From positions 73,907,974 to 73,971,973 of the forward strand of contig OZ010796.1 in the NCBI GenBank assembly GCA_963932465.1: DNA of 64,000 nucleotides, given 5' to 3'. Source of the stretch: Maratus speciosus. Lineage: Eukaryota > Arthropoda > Arachnida > Araneae > Salticidae. Position numbers and translations under genes: made by a program. Below are positions 1 through 10,225 of the stretch, piece after piece. Within the stretch, counting starts at the first letter, position 1; the number at the start of each line of letters is the position of its first letter. The notes under the pieces are model-generated. The model saw only the letters and a list, made by a program, of their open reading frames with translations. It did no database searches and was not told the DNA's origin.

Positions 1-110
1 TTAAGTAAAAAATTCTAATGAGGATAGTTCAGAGTACCTCTATGATCGCAAGATTTATCTTCAGCTACTTCATATTTTTACATGCAAGCTTTCCTGATTT
101 GTTATTTATA

Positions 111-238
111 CCGTAAGATTACTAGTTACTCAGCTTCCGAATTTCCCTCGCTATGGACGTAAACTCGTATATTTAAAATATCTACCCGGAAAATAAATTT
201 TATAACTTCTTTCTTCTGTGTATTCTTCTTAAAGGATG

Positions 239-286
<48 letters not shown>

Positions 287-559
287 CTGAAAATATTTCT
301 AAAATCTGTTGAATATAATATTTTATGAGTTAAAAGCTGACGAACTGTAAGATTTTAACACTTCCTATAAAATTAAGCATATATTTTAGAAATATTTTGA
401 GAACTTAGAAAAAAAAAGAGACATACTTTAAGAAGTGTACACAGAAAAAGGGAATTAAAAATATTAATTTCCCGAGGAGATATTTTAAATATACGAACGC
501 CCACAGACTTAACATGAGGGGAAATTTGGAAGCTGAGTGACTAGCAGCCTTATGAACGG
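111..559. repeat. Foldback element with poly-T core
   Basis: Two arms of about 140 bases (about 111-270 and 410-559) are imperfect reverse complements; both contain CTCAGCTTCC near the outside and TATTTAAAATATCT inside. The spacer holds a 42-base T run (241-282). No coding potential is seen. It looks like a foldback-type MITE or two inverted copies of one repeat; no target duplication could be fixed. Confidence 0.7.
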
Positions 560-842
560 TGAAAGTTCTGTATCTTTTAGCTTAAAAAAATAAAAAAGTT
601 GAAGTGTATTGTATATTTTTTCTTAGGTTATCATTGTATACTTTTTTTTGTAGCTTGAATTGGACAACTTTAGGTTCAGTCTTAAGGTATGAAGCGCGAT
701 ATTGAAATCGATACACTACAGTTTGTATTTTTTTTAATACTGTTTTCCTTTTTTGCTAAAATAAAACTGAGTAGGGTAATGGTTAAACGTCATGAGTTAT
801 TGGTCACTGATCATTGACTAGCAGTAATTATAAAAGTTAAAA

Positions 843-1470
843 TTTTTCCAGCTGAGTGAAAAGTTTCCAGGTCGGGAACCGAAGCCAGGACTTTTGGTTT
901 AACCCTTTATGTACTGAATTATTAATTCATACAAATTTTATCTTCTAAAGCATTTTTCGTGAATTGTTTAAGCTACATTAGAAGATTTACATAATCATTT
1001 AATAAATTTTAGAAGGATTGAAGGATTTAGAAGAATTGATTAAATTTGAATTTATAGGGATTTTGTGCAATACTTATAACCCCACTGAAATCTTTTATTT
1101 TAAATATTTTTGTTAGTATTTTGTAGAATTGGGAAATGTACCAATATAATGTTCTTACAATAGAAATATAGAGATTTCCGAATTGAAAAATCCCCCCCCC
1201 CCCCACCTCCCCAGCACCAAGAAAGCTGAAAAGATGCAAAGGCAAAAGAAATCATCCTTTTAAAAATATTTTTATTTTGTGTCACTCATAATGCTTTTGG
1301 AACAAGATAAAGTAATGTATCTATAACTCATTCTAAACTGTATTACAGCTAATCGATGTATTAAATGAAATTTATAATTAGTTATTTTAATGGTACTTAT
1401 AAGTACCGTCAGTAGATAAAGGGTTAATTTGCAAGTGCTCTTGCAATTGAGGTACCTTGAACAACAAAAG
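843..1470 (-). mobile_element. tRNA-derived SINE (family 2) split by a TTAA MITE
   Basis: The reverse strand of 1424-1465 gives a tRNA-like A-box half (CTCAATTGCAAGAGCAC), and the reverse strand of 843-902 continues with CCAAAAGTCCTGG, a B-box-like GGTTCC and ACTTTTCACTCAGCTGG. Joined across the MITE at 899-1427, the order matches the intact relative at 2191-2310. The break falls in a TTAA that also exists in that relative (GGCCATTTAAGCC). The SINE is therefore older than the MITE. Confidence 0.65.
899..1427. mobile_element. TTAA-flanked MITE, CCCTTTATGTACT ends (copy 1)
   Basis: TTAA at 899-902 and at 1424-1427 bound a 529-base element. Left end reads CCCTTTATGTACTG; the right end is AGTAGATAAAGGG, its imperfect complement. 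A second copy lies at 23698-24232 with high identity along its length. TTAA target duplication is the hallmark of piggyBac-type transposons, so this is probably a non-autonomous piggyBac-like element. A C run sits near 1192-1204. No transposase is encoded. Confidence 0.8.
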
Positions 1471-1593
1471 GCCACACAATTTACTCAGACAACCTTTTTG
1501 TAATAGCATCTGGCCTAGGCATAAAGACAACTCAACAGAATGAGCCGAGGTAATAGAAATTCATTAAACGACGGAAACATAGTTACACTTTTA

Positions 1594-1960
1594 AGGTACA
1601 TTCGTATACGTAGCGCCTATAGTCGTCATCTGGTCCGTCCGTCTGTCCGCATAGAACAGCGCAAAAACTACCCAACCGAATGGTTTGAAATCTATAGAAT
1701 TGTAGAGTCATTTCAAATTTTATGAAAATTGAATCAAAACTTAAAAATATAATAATAAACGTTTTCTTCATTCTATTAAATCCTATCCTACGTCATGAAT
1801 TCAATGATATCCCATGATAGGTCATGATTCTAGGTGGCAAGGGTATTCATGCGTTTTTGCATAAGAGTGCAACAGTTATGGCAGCATGATCTGACTATTT
1901 ATAAAACTAGTTATAGTACGAACGTACCTCATTTGCCACGTTTGACGTACAATTTTCGAC
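1594..1960 (-). repeat. AGGTGCGTTCGTA-family repeat, reverse copy
   Basis: Reverse-oriented member of the family repeated at 2474, 24268, 43431 and 47707. Ends are AGGTACATTCGTA (1594) and TACGAACGTACCT (ending 1928), so the core has short inverted ends. It contains the family's GACAGACGGACGGACC tag in reverse form near 1640. No open frame of note. Confidence 0.75.
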
Positions 1961-1974
1961 TTTTTATTTTATTT

Positions 1975-2110
1975 TAACACAGTCATACTGATTGGTAAAG
2001 TTCTCATACAAGTTGTAAATTTCCAACGGAGAGAAAAGTGTCCCGGCTGGAAATGGAACCCAGAACTTTTGGCCTCAGTTGACAATACTCTTTCAATTCA
2101 GCGAACTGGA
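1975..2110 (-). mobile_element. tRNA-derived SINE (family 2), reverse copy
   Basis: On the reverse strand a tRNA-like head (GAATTGAAAGAGTATTG, then a B-box-like GGTTCCATTTCC near 2049-2060) is followed by GGGACACTTTTCTC and a tail matching the copy at 2191-2310. It lies head to head with that copy, 80 bases away, forming the centre of the 1594-2952 inverted duplication. Confidence 0.6.
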
Positions 2111-2175
2111 ATGATAAACAGCCGACACAGTGTCTACAGCAAACCCGATGCTATTGCCAAAAGCTTGTCTGAGTG

Positions 2176-2310
2176 AATTGTGTCATTTCAGGTAACTTAA
2201 TTGGAAGAGCATCGGCCATTTAAGCCAAACGTTCTGGGTTCGATTCCCGGACTGGACACTTTTCACTCAATTGGAATTTTTCAACTTATAGGATAACTTT
2301 ACCAATCAGA
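2176..2310 (+). mobile_element. tRNA-derived SINE (family 2), forward copy
   Basis: tRNA-like segment 2191-2262: an A-box-like TAACTTAATTGG, then GAAGAGCATCGGCC, then a consensus B box GGTTCGATTCC (2237-2247). The following ACTTTTCACTCAATTGG and TTTACCAATCAG match the copies at 843 and 1975. A functional tRNA is unlikely because the segment lacks a convincing anticodon arm and acceptor pairing and belongs to a dispersed repeat. RNA polymerase III promoter elements are visible; activity is unknown. Confidence 0.65.
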
Positions 2311-2473
2311 AATGTTAAAATAATAAAAAAAGTACCAGTATTTAAATACTCATTCTTCAGCAGTAATTGATCATCAGATAAATAATCTGTGTAATCACTT
2401 AAAAAAATCAGTGTAATCAGATATTTCTGTAAAACAATACAAACAGAATTGAAACTTATGTGTAAAATATAGT

Positions 2474-2952
2474 TAACAAGTCTGAAATTGTAAGTAAAAC
2501 ATGACAAATGAGGTGCGTTCTTATTATAACTAGTTTTATAAATATTCTGATCTTGGTGCAAAAGCTGTTGCACTCTTATGGAAAAATGCATGATTACAGA
2601 ATTTATTACAATTATGTATATTAAATTCAGTCATACAGTCATAATAGGACTCCAACTTAAATAAAATGTCATCGCCATGACAACCTAGAATCATGGCCCA
2701 TCATGGAATATCATTGAATTTATGAATGTAGAATAGGATTTAATAGAATGAAGAAAACTTTTATTAATATCTTTTTCAATTTTGATTAGATTGTCATAAA
2801 ATTTGAAAGGTCTCGACACAATTCTGCAACGATTCTATATATTATATTACAAACCATTCGGTTGAGTAGTTTTTGAGCTGTTCTATGTGGACAGACGGAC
2901 GGATCAAACGTTGACTGTAGGTGCTTCTTATTTATATTAATTACGAACGTAC
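2474..2952 (+). repeat. AGGTGCGTTCGTA-family repeat, forward copy
   Basis: Begins AACAAGTCTGAAATTG, has AGGTGCGTTC at 2511 and closes with TTACGAACGTACTT. It is the right arm of the inverted duplication with 1594-1960. The 3' part carries GGACAGACGGACGG (2890-2903), a tag also seen in other repeats of the window. About 480 bases, the usual size for this family here. Confidence 0.75.
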
Positions 2953-3032
2953 TTAATAAAGAACAATGCACATACCCTGAATCGTATGAAATGAGATCTT
3001 TCGATGGTCATAGCATCAAAAGGCATTTTTTC

Positions 3033-3340
3033 CATAGCATCTCCATAGCATTTCATCATACATAGCATCTCCATAGCATTTCATCATACATAGCATCTCC
3101 ATAGCATTTCATCATACATAGCATCTCCATAGCATTTCATCATACATAGCATCTCCATAGCATTTCATCATACATAGCATCTCCATAGCATTTCATCATA
3201 CATAGCATCTCCATAGCATTTCATCATACATAGCATCTCCATAGCATTTCATCATACATAGCATCTCCATAGCATTTCATCATACATAGCATCTCCATAG
3301 CATTTCATCATACATAACATCTCCATAGCATTTCATCATG
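3033..3340. repeat. 28-bp minisatellite, 11 units
   Basis: Exactly eleven 28-base units built on CATAGCATCTCCATAGC plus ATTTCATCATA run head to tail with almost no divergence; only the last two vary (ACAT for GCAT, CATG for CATA). Each unit holds two CCATAGCAT half-units. The array resumes in degenerate form at 3594-3650 beyond a SINE. Low divergence means recent expansion or homogenisation. Confidence 0.95.
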
Positions 3341-3346
3341 CATAGC

Positions 3347-3593
3347 GCCCCACTAGTGGCTGAGAGATTCTGCTCTCGAAAGCTGGTAGACGGGAGGTGC
3401 TGGGTTCGATACCAATCGCGCCCGTCGGCCTAATCGTTCGGAGTTTTCGTGGTTTTCTTCGAATCATGGATTTCCATGCGTAAATACGGGTTAGGTTCCC
3501 TTAGAAAGACCCCCACGAAGGGCACTCCCCTCTCGGGCCTATATCCCTAGTGTAGATAATCGGCCGTCAAAAACCAACCAACCAACCAACCAA
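3347..3593 (+). mobile_element. tRNA-derived SINE (family 1), full length
   Basis: A 247-base SINE. A-box-like TAGTGGCTGAG (3354-3364) and a perfect B box GGTTCGATACC (3403-3413) mark an internal Pol III promoter; a conserved body (AAGACCCCCACGAAGGGC) and a (CCAA)n tail follow. It is flanked by the 14-base duplication TCATCATGCATAGC (3333-3346 and 3594-3607), although the host minisatellite repeats similar sequence. Two relatives lie at 12576-12809 and 53278-53368. Confidence 0.9.
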
Positions 3594-3650
3594 TCATCAT
3601 GCATAGCATTTCTATAGCATTTACATAGCATTTCCATAGCATTTTTCAGG

Positions 3651-4137
3651 GTTTTTCTCATTGGCACATTTAATCAGGCGTCCATGAACCATCAAAATTT
3701 CAGCTAAATCAATCATGGTCACATTTCCATATAATTGATGCGCGTTCCTTTTCAGAAGTTTTCTTTTAGCTTAAAACTAAATAGAAAATACAGAAGCATC
3801 TTATTAATTCAAAGTGTTATAGATTGATAATTGCCTTTTATCGATTTCAAAGTTTAAAGAAAACAAAAAATTCTAAAGGGGATAAATCGTAAAAAATATG
3901 TCTTGTCTTAGCCTGTCACATGATAGTGGGCAAAGCAATTGAATCATTTATTGCTTTCAACTGAACTATAAAAACATTTAACTTTCACTTTTTTAACGCT
4001 GCTTTATTTAATAATATAAAGAAATTAAACAGTACAGGTTATTTCTTTAAGACAACAGTTGCAAAATCCTTTCAAAAATAGCTGACATTGGTGTAGCTTT
4101 TTATCGAGAACTACCGAAGCGTTTTCTATATTTATAT
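3651..4137. other. Unassigned AT-rich interval
   Basis: After the last degenerate CATAGCATTT units no repeat boundary, reading frame or RNA signal could be recognised here. Confidence 0.4.
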
Positions 4138-4291
4138 ACTTTACTTTTTACTTTCCTCTACCTTCAATAGAAGAAAGTATTGTAATCGAATTTTTTTCGA
4201 CTTCCGGGTTTCGACGGATTTACAAGTGTTTAGGGGGGGTCAGAGATCCCTAGATAACATGTTTATACAAAAGTGTCAGTCCGTCTGTATA
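4138..4291 (-). repeat. Hairpin-ended repeat fragment, reverse copy
   Basis: Reverse complement of the end of the repeat at 23540-23680: a hairpin ACTTTCCTCT...AGAAGAAAGT (4149-4178), then TTCGACGGATTTACA and ATGTTTATACAAAAGTGTC. The element class is not clear; a short hairpin near one end also occurs in Helitrons, but the CTRR end was not found. Confidence 0.5.
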
Positions 4292-5531
4292 TGAGGCATG
4301 TTCACAATCTTTTGACTTAAGTCCCTAACTAATAATTTTTATTTTAGTACATTCTTGTTTTTTTTTTAAATTTCATATACAGGGGAACATCCCATTGCAT
4401 GACTGCATAACAATATTAACGATATAAATAAGTTTTGGACGATGTTGGGGGCCCAAATATCCAGGAAGCATCTATACCGTCCCGTGTCCCTGATGCTGAT
4501 TTTTAAGTTTGGAACTGTCTGTATAAAATTGTTTCAATAAAAGTAATTCGATGTCATTTTTTTCTGGAACTGGGACTATTGTTTTACATAAATATGTAGA
4601 AAAAAATTAACCTGCACACATTTTTACGGTTGTTACTATTTTTTTTCACTCTGTCCTTGGGTTTTAGATTCCTTACCGTCCCTTTTCTAAAATTGTACAG
4701 AAAATCCCTTCAGATGCAGCCACAGAATTTTTTTCAACTTTTTTCTCATGCAAAAGTATGCTAGAGAAAGAATGTTTAAAATTCTTTGACAGGAAATTTA
4801 CTGCAGAATTTAAATCAGCATTTAAATATGAATTTCAAGCATCGTGGCTTTATGGGTAGTCTTGCCGTCCCCAAGGTTTATTCCTGCACTTTTTGAGGTA
4901 AATTAAATTTTTTTTAAAATTTAATCCAATGTAAGTCTTAACATGATTCGCCTAAAAATAGGTGGTAATTTTCAGTAGCATCCCATCCTTAGCATCCCCT
5001 TTTCCCCCCCTTACCGTCCCTTTTTTCCTATACCTTCCCCCCTTTTTTTTACCTTACCGTCCCTTCTTTAACACCCCTTTAAGACAATGTTATACCAAAA
5101 TTTTGGTACAACTATGGTGGTTTGGTAAGGTGACTATGGTGGTTTTTACTTTGAGGAATAGTCCTTCTTGCTTTTGTTGTTAATTTGCGCATAACAACGC
5201 AATTTTCACAAATTTCCCAGACATTTTGCTCAACCTAGTAAAAACACTATATTGTTGTTATTTCTTATTTGAATATCCTATGGGTACTATGCAAATTCAT
5301 TATAATTAAAAATTTCGAAGAAAATAAATAGTTTTAGTAGTAAAATGGTAAGAAAAATTAAACTCTCAAGTTTATCTTAAACCTCAGTTAAATAAAAAAA
5401 ATTTCGCTGACCATTTTTTCTTTATTTTGAATCGTTAAGGCATTCGTCTATCAGATTAAAATGTTATTTTAGCAAGTTTAATTTCACCAGATATTTATTC
5501 CTGAAAGTCAAAAGATTGTGATAATGCCCCA
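4292..5531. mobile_element. TGGGGC-ended TIR element, copy A
   Basis: Ends TGAGGCATGTTCACAATC (4292) and GATTGTGATAATGCCCCA (ending 5531) are near-complementary over about 28 bases including CAATCTTTTGACTT. Copy B is at 34174-35337 and a truncated reverse copy C at 48612-49476. The interior is rich in CCGTCCC motifs and has no transposase. Class unassigned; the flanks suggest a short AT-rich target site. Confidence 0.75.
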
Positions 5532-6038
5532 TATTCGTGTGTTGGCCATGATATGCAGGTCTTCCCTGAATTTCTAAATATTTCACTCGAAGGGGACACT
5601 AATAGCGATTTTTCGTGAAAACTTTTGATTTTAATACACCGCGTCCCAAAAGTTTAGAGAAAAATGAAATTTGCATTAACATAAAAAGTAATAAGGTACA
5701 ATTAAAATTCGTGAGATAGGTAATAAATAAAAGCAGTTTTGCTGATATACACATATAAATTATGATCAAAGGTTTGAAATTATAAAATATACATTAAATT
5801 ATATAAAAATGTGCTGTCCCAAAAGTATAGACAATTGAATTTTTTTTTTGGTTTTACATTTATAAAAGTAACTAAAAACCTACTTTTAATATTTAATTGT
5901 ATTGCCATGACACTTTATAACATCAAATACACGTTGTTCCATAGAATTAATTAAGCATTGCATTACAGAATGAGGTATTTCATACCACGCTTTGTCAATT
6001 GCAATTTTTAAGTCATTTACATATGTATAGGGGAGACT

Positions 6039-6290
6039 TGGGAGACTTGATCCCTTTTTCAGTTTTTAATTTTTATTTTGAAAATAAAACAAAATTTTTA
6101 AAAAATGTATCCAGTTATTATTAAAGGCTCATGTATCTTTCTTGTTGTAGTATTTTTTTTTTTATCTTTGATAAACCATTTTTAAAATAGAAGTAAATTG
6201 TTTTCCAAAAAATAAAAAGAGAATCAAGCCTCCCCAGTTGCAGGGAGACTTGATCCCTTGCCAAGGGAGACTTGATTCTTGAAACAGATG
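6039..6290. repeat. Subterminal GGGAGACTTGATCCC repeats, left
   Basis: GGGAGACTTGATCCC-type boxes occur about four times between 6039 and 6280, in both orientations. Matching boxes near the right end (9770-10215) make this look like a set of transposase-binding sites; that role is an inference. Confidence 0.6.
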
Positions 6291-6438
6291 CATTGAAATT
6301 ATTCAAATTAAGTAGTAGAAATCAAATTTATTGTTGACTAACATGTAAAAAGGGGAGAAAAACACAATTAATGATCCAAAAGTATTTTCAAATAAAATAA
6401 ATAAATAAATAAAAAAACAAACCCAAAATAACAGTAAA

Positions 6439-7557
6439 GATTTAAATGTTATTAAGCAGCTTAAAAGTAACTCTGAAATTATAGTGATCCAAACTGACAA
6501 GTCTAACAAATTAGCAATAATGAATACTCAAGATTATATCTCAAAAATGGAGGAATGTATTGAAGAAATGAACTGCAAAGAATTGAACAAGGACCCTAAC
6601 CCCGCAATCGACCGTAAAGCACAAGATTTAATTAAACATGGCACATGGCCTACTCAAATGAAAGTTAAACTCAAAATCAACAAAACTGCAGTCACTCCCA
6701 GGTTAATTGGACGTTTAAAAGATCATAAGGACAACTACCCTCTTAGACCTATAGTTTCCAAGTGTTTAGCTCCAACATATACTATAGAAAAAGTTTTCGT
6801 ACCGCTACTTAAAGAAATGTTACCTCCAACAAATCTTGTAGTCAACTTAACTAGAGAGTTTATTGAGAAAATAAAGGACGAAAATATATGTGATAGCAGT
6901 ATACTTGCAAGTATGGACATCAAATCCCTGTACCCTTCAATAAATGTAAAAGAAATAGAAATCCTCATAAAGCAATTCATAGATAATAACCCGGAATATA
7001 ACGATGAAATAAGAACAACTTTAAATTCAAGCATTAGCTTGATTACAAATAACAATGTCTTTCAATTTAAAAGAAAATTTTATAAACAAACTGAGGGTGC
7101 CCCAATGGGCTCACCCATTTCAGGATTATCAGCGGAACTGAAACTTAGACTACTTGAGAAAGATATTATATTTAAATCTGATCTGAAACCTCAACTATGG
7201 CTGCGTTACGTCGATGACATATTTTTAATTTGGAACCATGGTATCCCCGCTTTGAATGACTTTTTAAATACAGCTAATAACCTAGATTCAAATATAGAGT
7301 TCACATTGGAAGTCGAAGAAAAAGGATCCTTACCATTTTTAGACGTTGAATTAATAAGAAATAATACAACATACAAAATTGATAGGAAAATTTACAGAAA
7401 ACCATGCAATTCAAATAGTACAATATCCTACAATAGTAATGTCCCATTTAAATACAAAACTGCAGCTTATAAATTTTATATAAATAGAGCCATTGAATTT
7501 TGTACAAGAGAGAATACCTATAAGCAGAGTTACTCACCATTAAGAAGATTGCAATAG
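6439..7557 (+). pseudogene. Penelope-like reverse transcriptase (partial ORF)
   Basis: An open frame runs from at least 6439 (reading DLNVIKQLK) to a stop at 7555-7557, with no credible start, so the N terminus is lost. Reverse-transcriptase blocks in order: PLRPIVS, MDIKSLYPSIN (palm, first Asp), GAPMGSPISG, and the catalytic LRYVDDIFLIW box, then GSLPFLDVEL. These are the signature blocks of Penelope-like RTs, which use cut ends of target DNA as primer. About 370 codons without a stop is long for a relic in this window, so the insertion may be fairly young. The frame ends at LRRLQ just before a C run, after which the downstream domain continues in another frame. No active enzyme is expected as it stands. 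Confidence 0.9.
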
Positions 7558-7598
7558 AAAATAGTCCCCCCCCCCCCCAATGTATTAATAAATTAATA

Positions 7599-7997
7599 TT
7601 TGATATTCAGCATAGAGAGTTAACCAGAAATAGCATTAAAAATAATCTCAAGTTTTATAGTTTTAATTATATACCTCAGTTATTTGAAAGGATTAGTTAT
7701 GCATTAAAGAAATATAATACATACGTAATCGCAAAACCATCTGCCAAATTAAAAGATCTTGTACACTGGAAAATAGACCCAATCCCTAACGATGAAACTT
7801 CTGGCATATATGTAATACCTTTCACAAACAAAGTAAATCAGAAAGAACTCAAATACATAGGAATGACCACTAGTAAATTTAAAGACAGACGAAAAGAACA
7901 TATTACAGACATAAAGTATAACAAACCCTCTACTGCTCTATCCAGATTAAACCAAAACAAGATATTCACATTGATTTCAGTAAAGCAAGAGTCATAG
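7599..7997 (+). pseudogene. GIY-YIG endonuclease domain of the Penelope-like element
   Basis: In the frame starting at 7599 the translation begins FDIQHRELTRNS, passes YIPQLFERISYALKKYN, and has the endonuclease core SGIYVIPF...KYIGMTTSKFKDRRKEH...STALSRL, ending in TAG at 7995-7997. The SGIYVI and YIGMT pieces are the two halves of the GIY-YIG signature, and the Arg of KDRRKEH fits the conserved catalytic Arg. In Penelope-like elements this domain nicks target DNA and is fused to the RT; here a frameshift separates them, most simply by slippage in the C tract at 7567-7578. The usual zinc-binding linker is not clear. Confidence 0.85.
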
Positions 7998-8259
7998 CCC
8001 GTACTTCAAATTACTACACGTCAATAATCAGAGAATCATTGGAAATTTTAACTTAAAGAAAGAATACTTGCAACGATACTTTATCCTACAACATATCTAA
8101 GATCTGGTATAGTATACTAGATATTTCTAGCGATTTTGAAACATAATCATTTTCAGTTTTTACCACCTCCCCCCCCTTCCTCCCTTCCTTTGAAATAGAC
8201 TCGTCCACTAATACTTAAGCAAAGAATTTTCCATGAACTTTCACTCCTCTGGTTTTCCC

Positions 8260-8293
8260 CTGAAGACGACTGTTATAATGCAGTTGAAAGCGC
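8260..8293 (+). ncRNA. Hammerhead-ribozyme-like motif in the Penelope-like 3' region
   Basis: CTGAAGA (8260-8266), one C, a 5-bp stem GACTG/CAGTT with an 8-base loop, then GAAA (8286-8289) and GCGC. Hammerhead cores have CUGANGA, stem II, GAAA, and such ribozymes are known in Penelope-like elements. Here an extra C sits before the stem, and stems I and III were not defined, so activity is doubtful. Confidence 0.35.
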
Positions 8294-8478
8294 TTAGGAT
8301 TTTAACATCTTTGACTCTTTTCATGTTGTAGAAACCTTTTATGTATTTTTTAGCACCGTTTTAAGTAAAATTTTATCAGAATTGTAACATCGTATTTTTT
8401 ATATGTTTTTCAAGGTGAATGTGACGTTCAACAATTATTGTTTGAACTATATTTTATAGTATTTTCAAAGTTTGAAAA

Positions 8479-9534
8479 TCAAATGTGTTTTTTAAAATTA
8501 TAGCAGTTCGAAGAATTCCACCAAGCATGGTTGATTTTGGTACTTTTTTGACAATTGTCATCATTGTCCACAACACTATTATCAATATTTTCTGGATAAA
8601 TAAATTGGTCGAAATTAAGTCCTCGTTTTCTTAAATAATTGATTTCACATACAGATGATAAAATTTTTTTTTTAATTTTTCGTACGAAATTACTAATTTT
8701 CTTCTTTCCCAGAAATCGCACAATGACAAAGTAATTTTCATCAATCGACAATTTTTTTGGATCTTCAATAATTTCATCAGAATGTTCATCAAGTGGATCT
8801 GGGTCGGTTGAATCATAAACACTATAACTGCTTTTATAACTTTCTGAATTTTTTTCTTGAGATGAAATGAGTTTTTCCCGATTTTTGTTTTTTATTCAGG
8901 TGACGATCTTGTATTTCTTCTTCATCTGTCTTTTAGTTGGTATGCTTATCGAAATTTTTGAAGAACCTTTTTTCATTTCTTTAGATTTTTCCATTTTTGG
9001 TAATGAAACTTTAGGGAAGGCTTGTATGTCTTCTGGTGTCACTATGTTTCGTTTAACTGTAATTTCTGTACTGCTTGTTGAAGTTAATGGTTGATTTGAG
9101 ACGAAAGATTATAAAAAATCATCTTCAGAAATTCCTATTTAAGGGATTCCAGTGATTTTAAATCCATTTATTATGTTAGTTGTCACCATGGCTTTAGGAT
9201 AGGCAATTCCGATCAGTTCAGCAATTTGATAAATTGTTGTCCTTTGAGCAAGATGATTAGTCATCCAGTATTGAGCAGCCACATTAAAATATCTTTTAAG
9301 TGGTCCATATACAGTACGATCCAGAGGCTGTAATTTGTGAGAAGTGTGCGGTGATATTTTTAACAAAATGTTTGAATTTTCTTTGTCATAATTCAAACTT
9401 TCAATGCTTATATGGTTATCACAATTATTCATTATGATTAACACTTTACTGTTTTGATTATAATATCTTACATTCTTTACGAAGTGCTGTAAAAATTTTG
9501 CAAAGTTAGACGTATGTCTCACATGTGCATTCAT
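8479..9534 (-). pseudogene. pogo-like (DDE_1) transposase, C-terminal remnant
   Basis: Read from 9534 down, the clearest block is IIMNNCDNHISIESL (second catalytic Asp region) followed about 30 residues later by SPHTSHKLQPLDRTVYGPLK (third Asp), then IYQIAELIGIAYPKAM and INGFKITGIP. Further down, with stops and shifts, come IVTPEDIQAFPK and a C-terminal FVIVRFLGKKK...FIYPENID tail. This order is characteristic of arthropod pogo/jerky-type transposases. The N-terminal CENP-B-like HTH and the first catalytic Asp are gone. It acted, when whole, on TA target sites, which fits the ends of the enclosing element. Confidence 0.88.
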
Positions 9535-9769
9535 CCACCATGTGCTTGCTAATCATCATATGCAGCCACACATTAACTTTCTATCTTTGTCAACCATCTA
9601 AAATCAAGGCAACCATATTCTAACTAATACAGATGTCTAAATGTCACAAGGGTCAGCTAGGTGGGGAGGCCTACCAAATGGCTTAAGCACTCACAAGCCC
9701 CACCCATATCTAAATGTCACAATGAGAAAGTAGGGGGTTAATAAAATTTAACATTAATTTAGCTTAACT

Positions 9770-10225
9770 TTGGTTTGGGGACACTTGATCCCCAGGATCA
9801 AGTCTTCAAGATCATCTTTTCTTAGGTCAATGATCCCCAGGATCAAGTCCCCCCATACAACAGGGATCAAGTGTCCCTAATGTGCATGTTTGGGGAAAAA
9901 ATGCTAAATCAAAAATAAAGAAGCTGTATTGGATTTAAATAACAACATTTAAGCAGTAAGGAATGTTAGTATATTATATCATTAAAATTAAGTAATTTAG
10001 TTATATTTAGCAAAAAATATGAAACACAAACTACCTACTCAAAAAGAAGTTTGATTGTAAGAAAACAGAGATTCCTTTCTTACAACAAAAATAAAAATGG
10101 TTGAATGAAATTATGTTGCTAGATCTATTGATAAGGAATCACTTTATTAATGTTTCCAGTTTCAGAGACTTAACTGCATTTTTTCTCTGGTTTTAGACCT
10201 AGGGATCAAGTCTCCCTAGGGAACA
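9770..10225. repeat. Subterminal GATCAAGTC repeats, right
   Basis: Boxes such as GGGATCAAGTCTCCC and CAGGATCAAGTC occur about six times between 9784 and 10215, mirroring the left subterminal zone. They flank the right end of the pogo-like element; a binding-site role is inferred. Confidence 0.6.

Larger units (their letters stand above)
6425..8480 (+). mobile_element. Penelope-like retroelement, 5'-truncated
   Basis: Carries a reverse transcriptase (6439-7557), a GIY-YIG endonuclease domain (7599-7997) and a 3' region with a hammerhead-like motif (8260-8293), the order typical of GIY-YIG-bearing Penelope-like elements. It lacks the N-terminal part of the ORF, and the two domains are in different frames, separated by a C run (7567-7578). 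It lies inside the pogo-like element, opposite to its transposase. The 3' boundary near 8480 is approximate. Confidence 0.85.

Noticed and set aside
2191..2262. A possible tRNA gene with good B box
   Set aside because: It is part of a repeated SINE family, lacks convincing acceptor and anticodon stems, and has relatives at 843-1470 and 1975-2110.
3033..3340. Regular 28-base repeats that could suggest a CRISPR array
   Set aside because: Units are contiguous without unique spacers; this is a minisatellite in eukaryotic DNA.
4962..5183. Pro/Phe-rich 73-codon frame
   Set aside because: Low-complexity pyrimidine-rich interior of a TIR element; absent in copy B.
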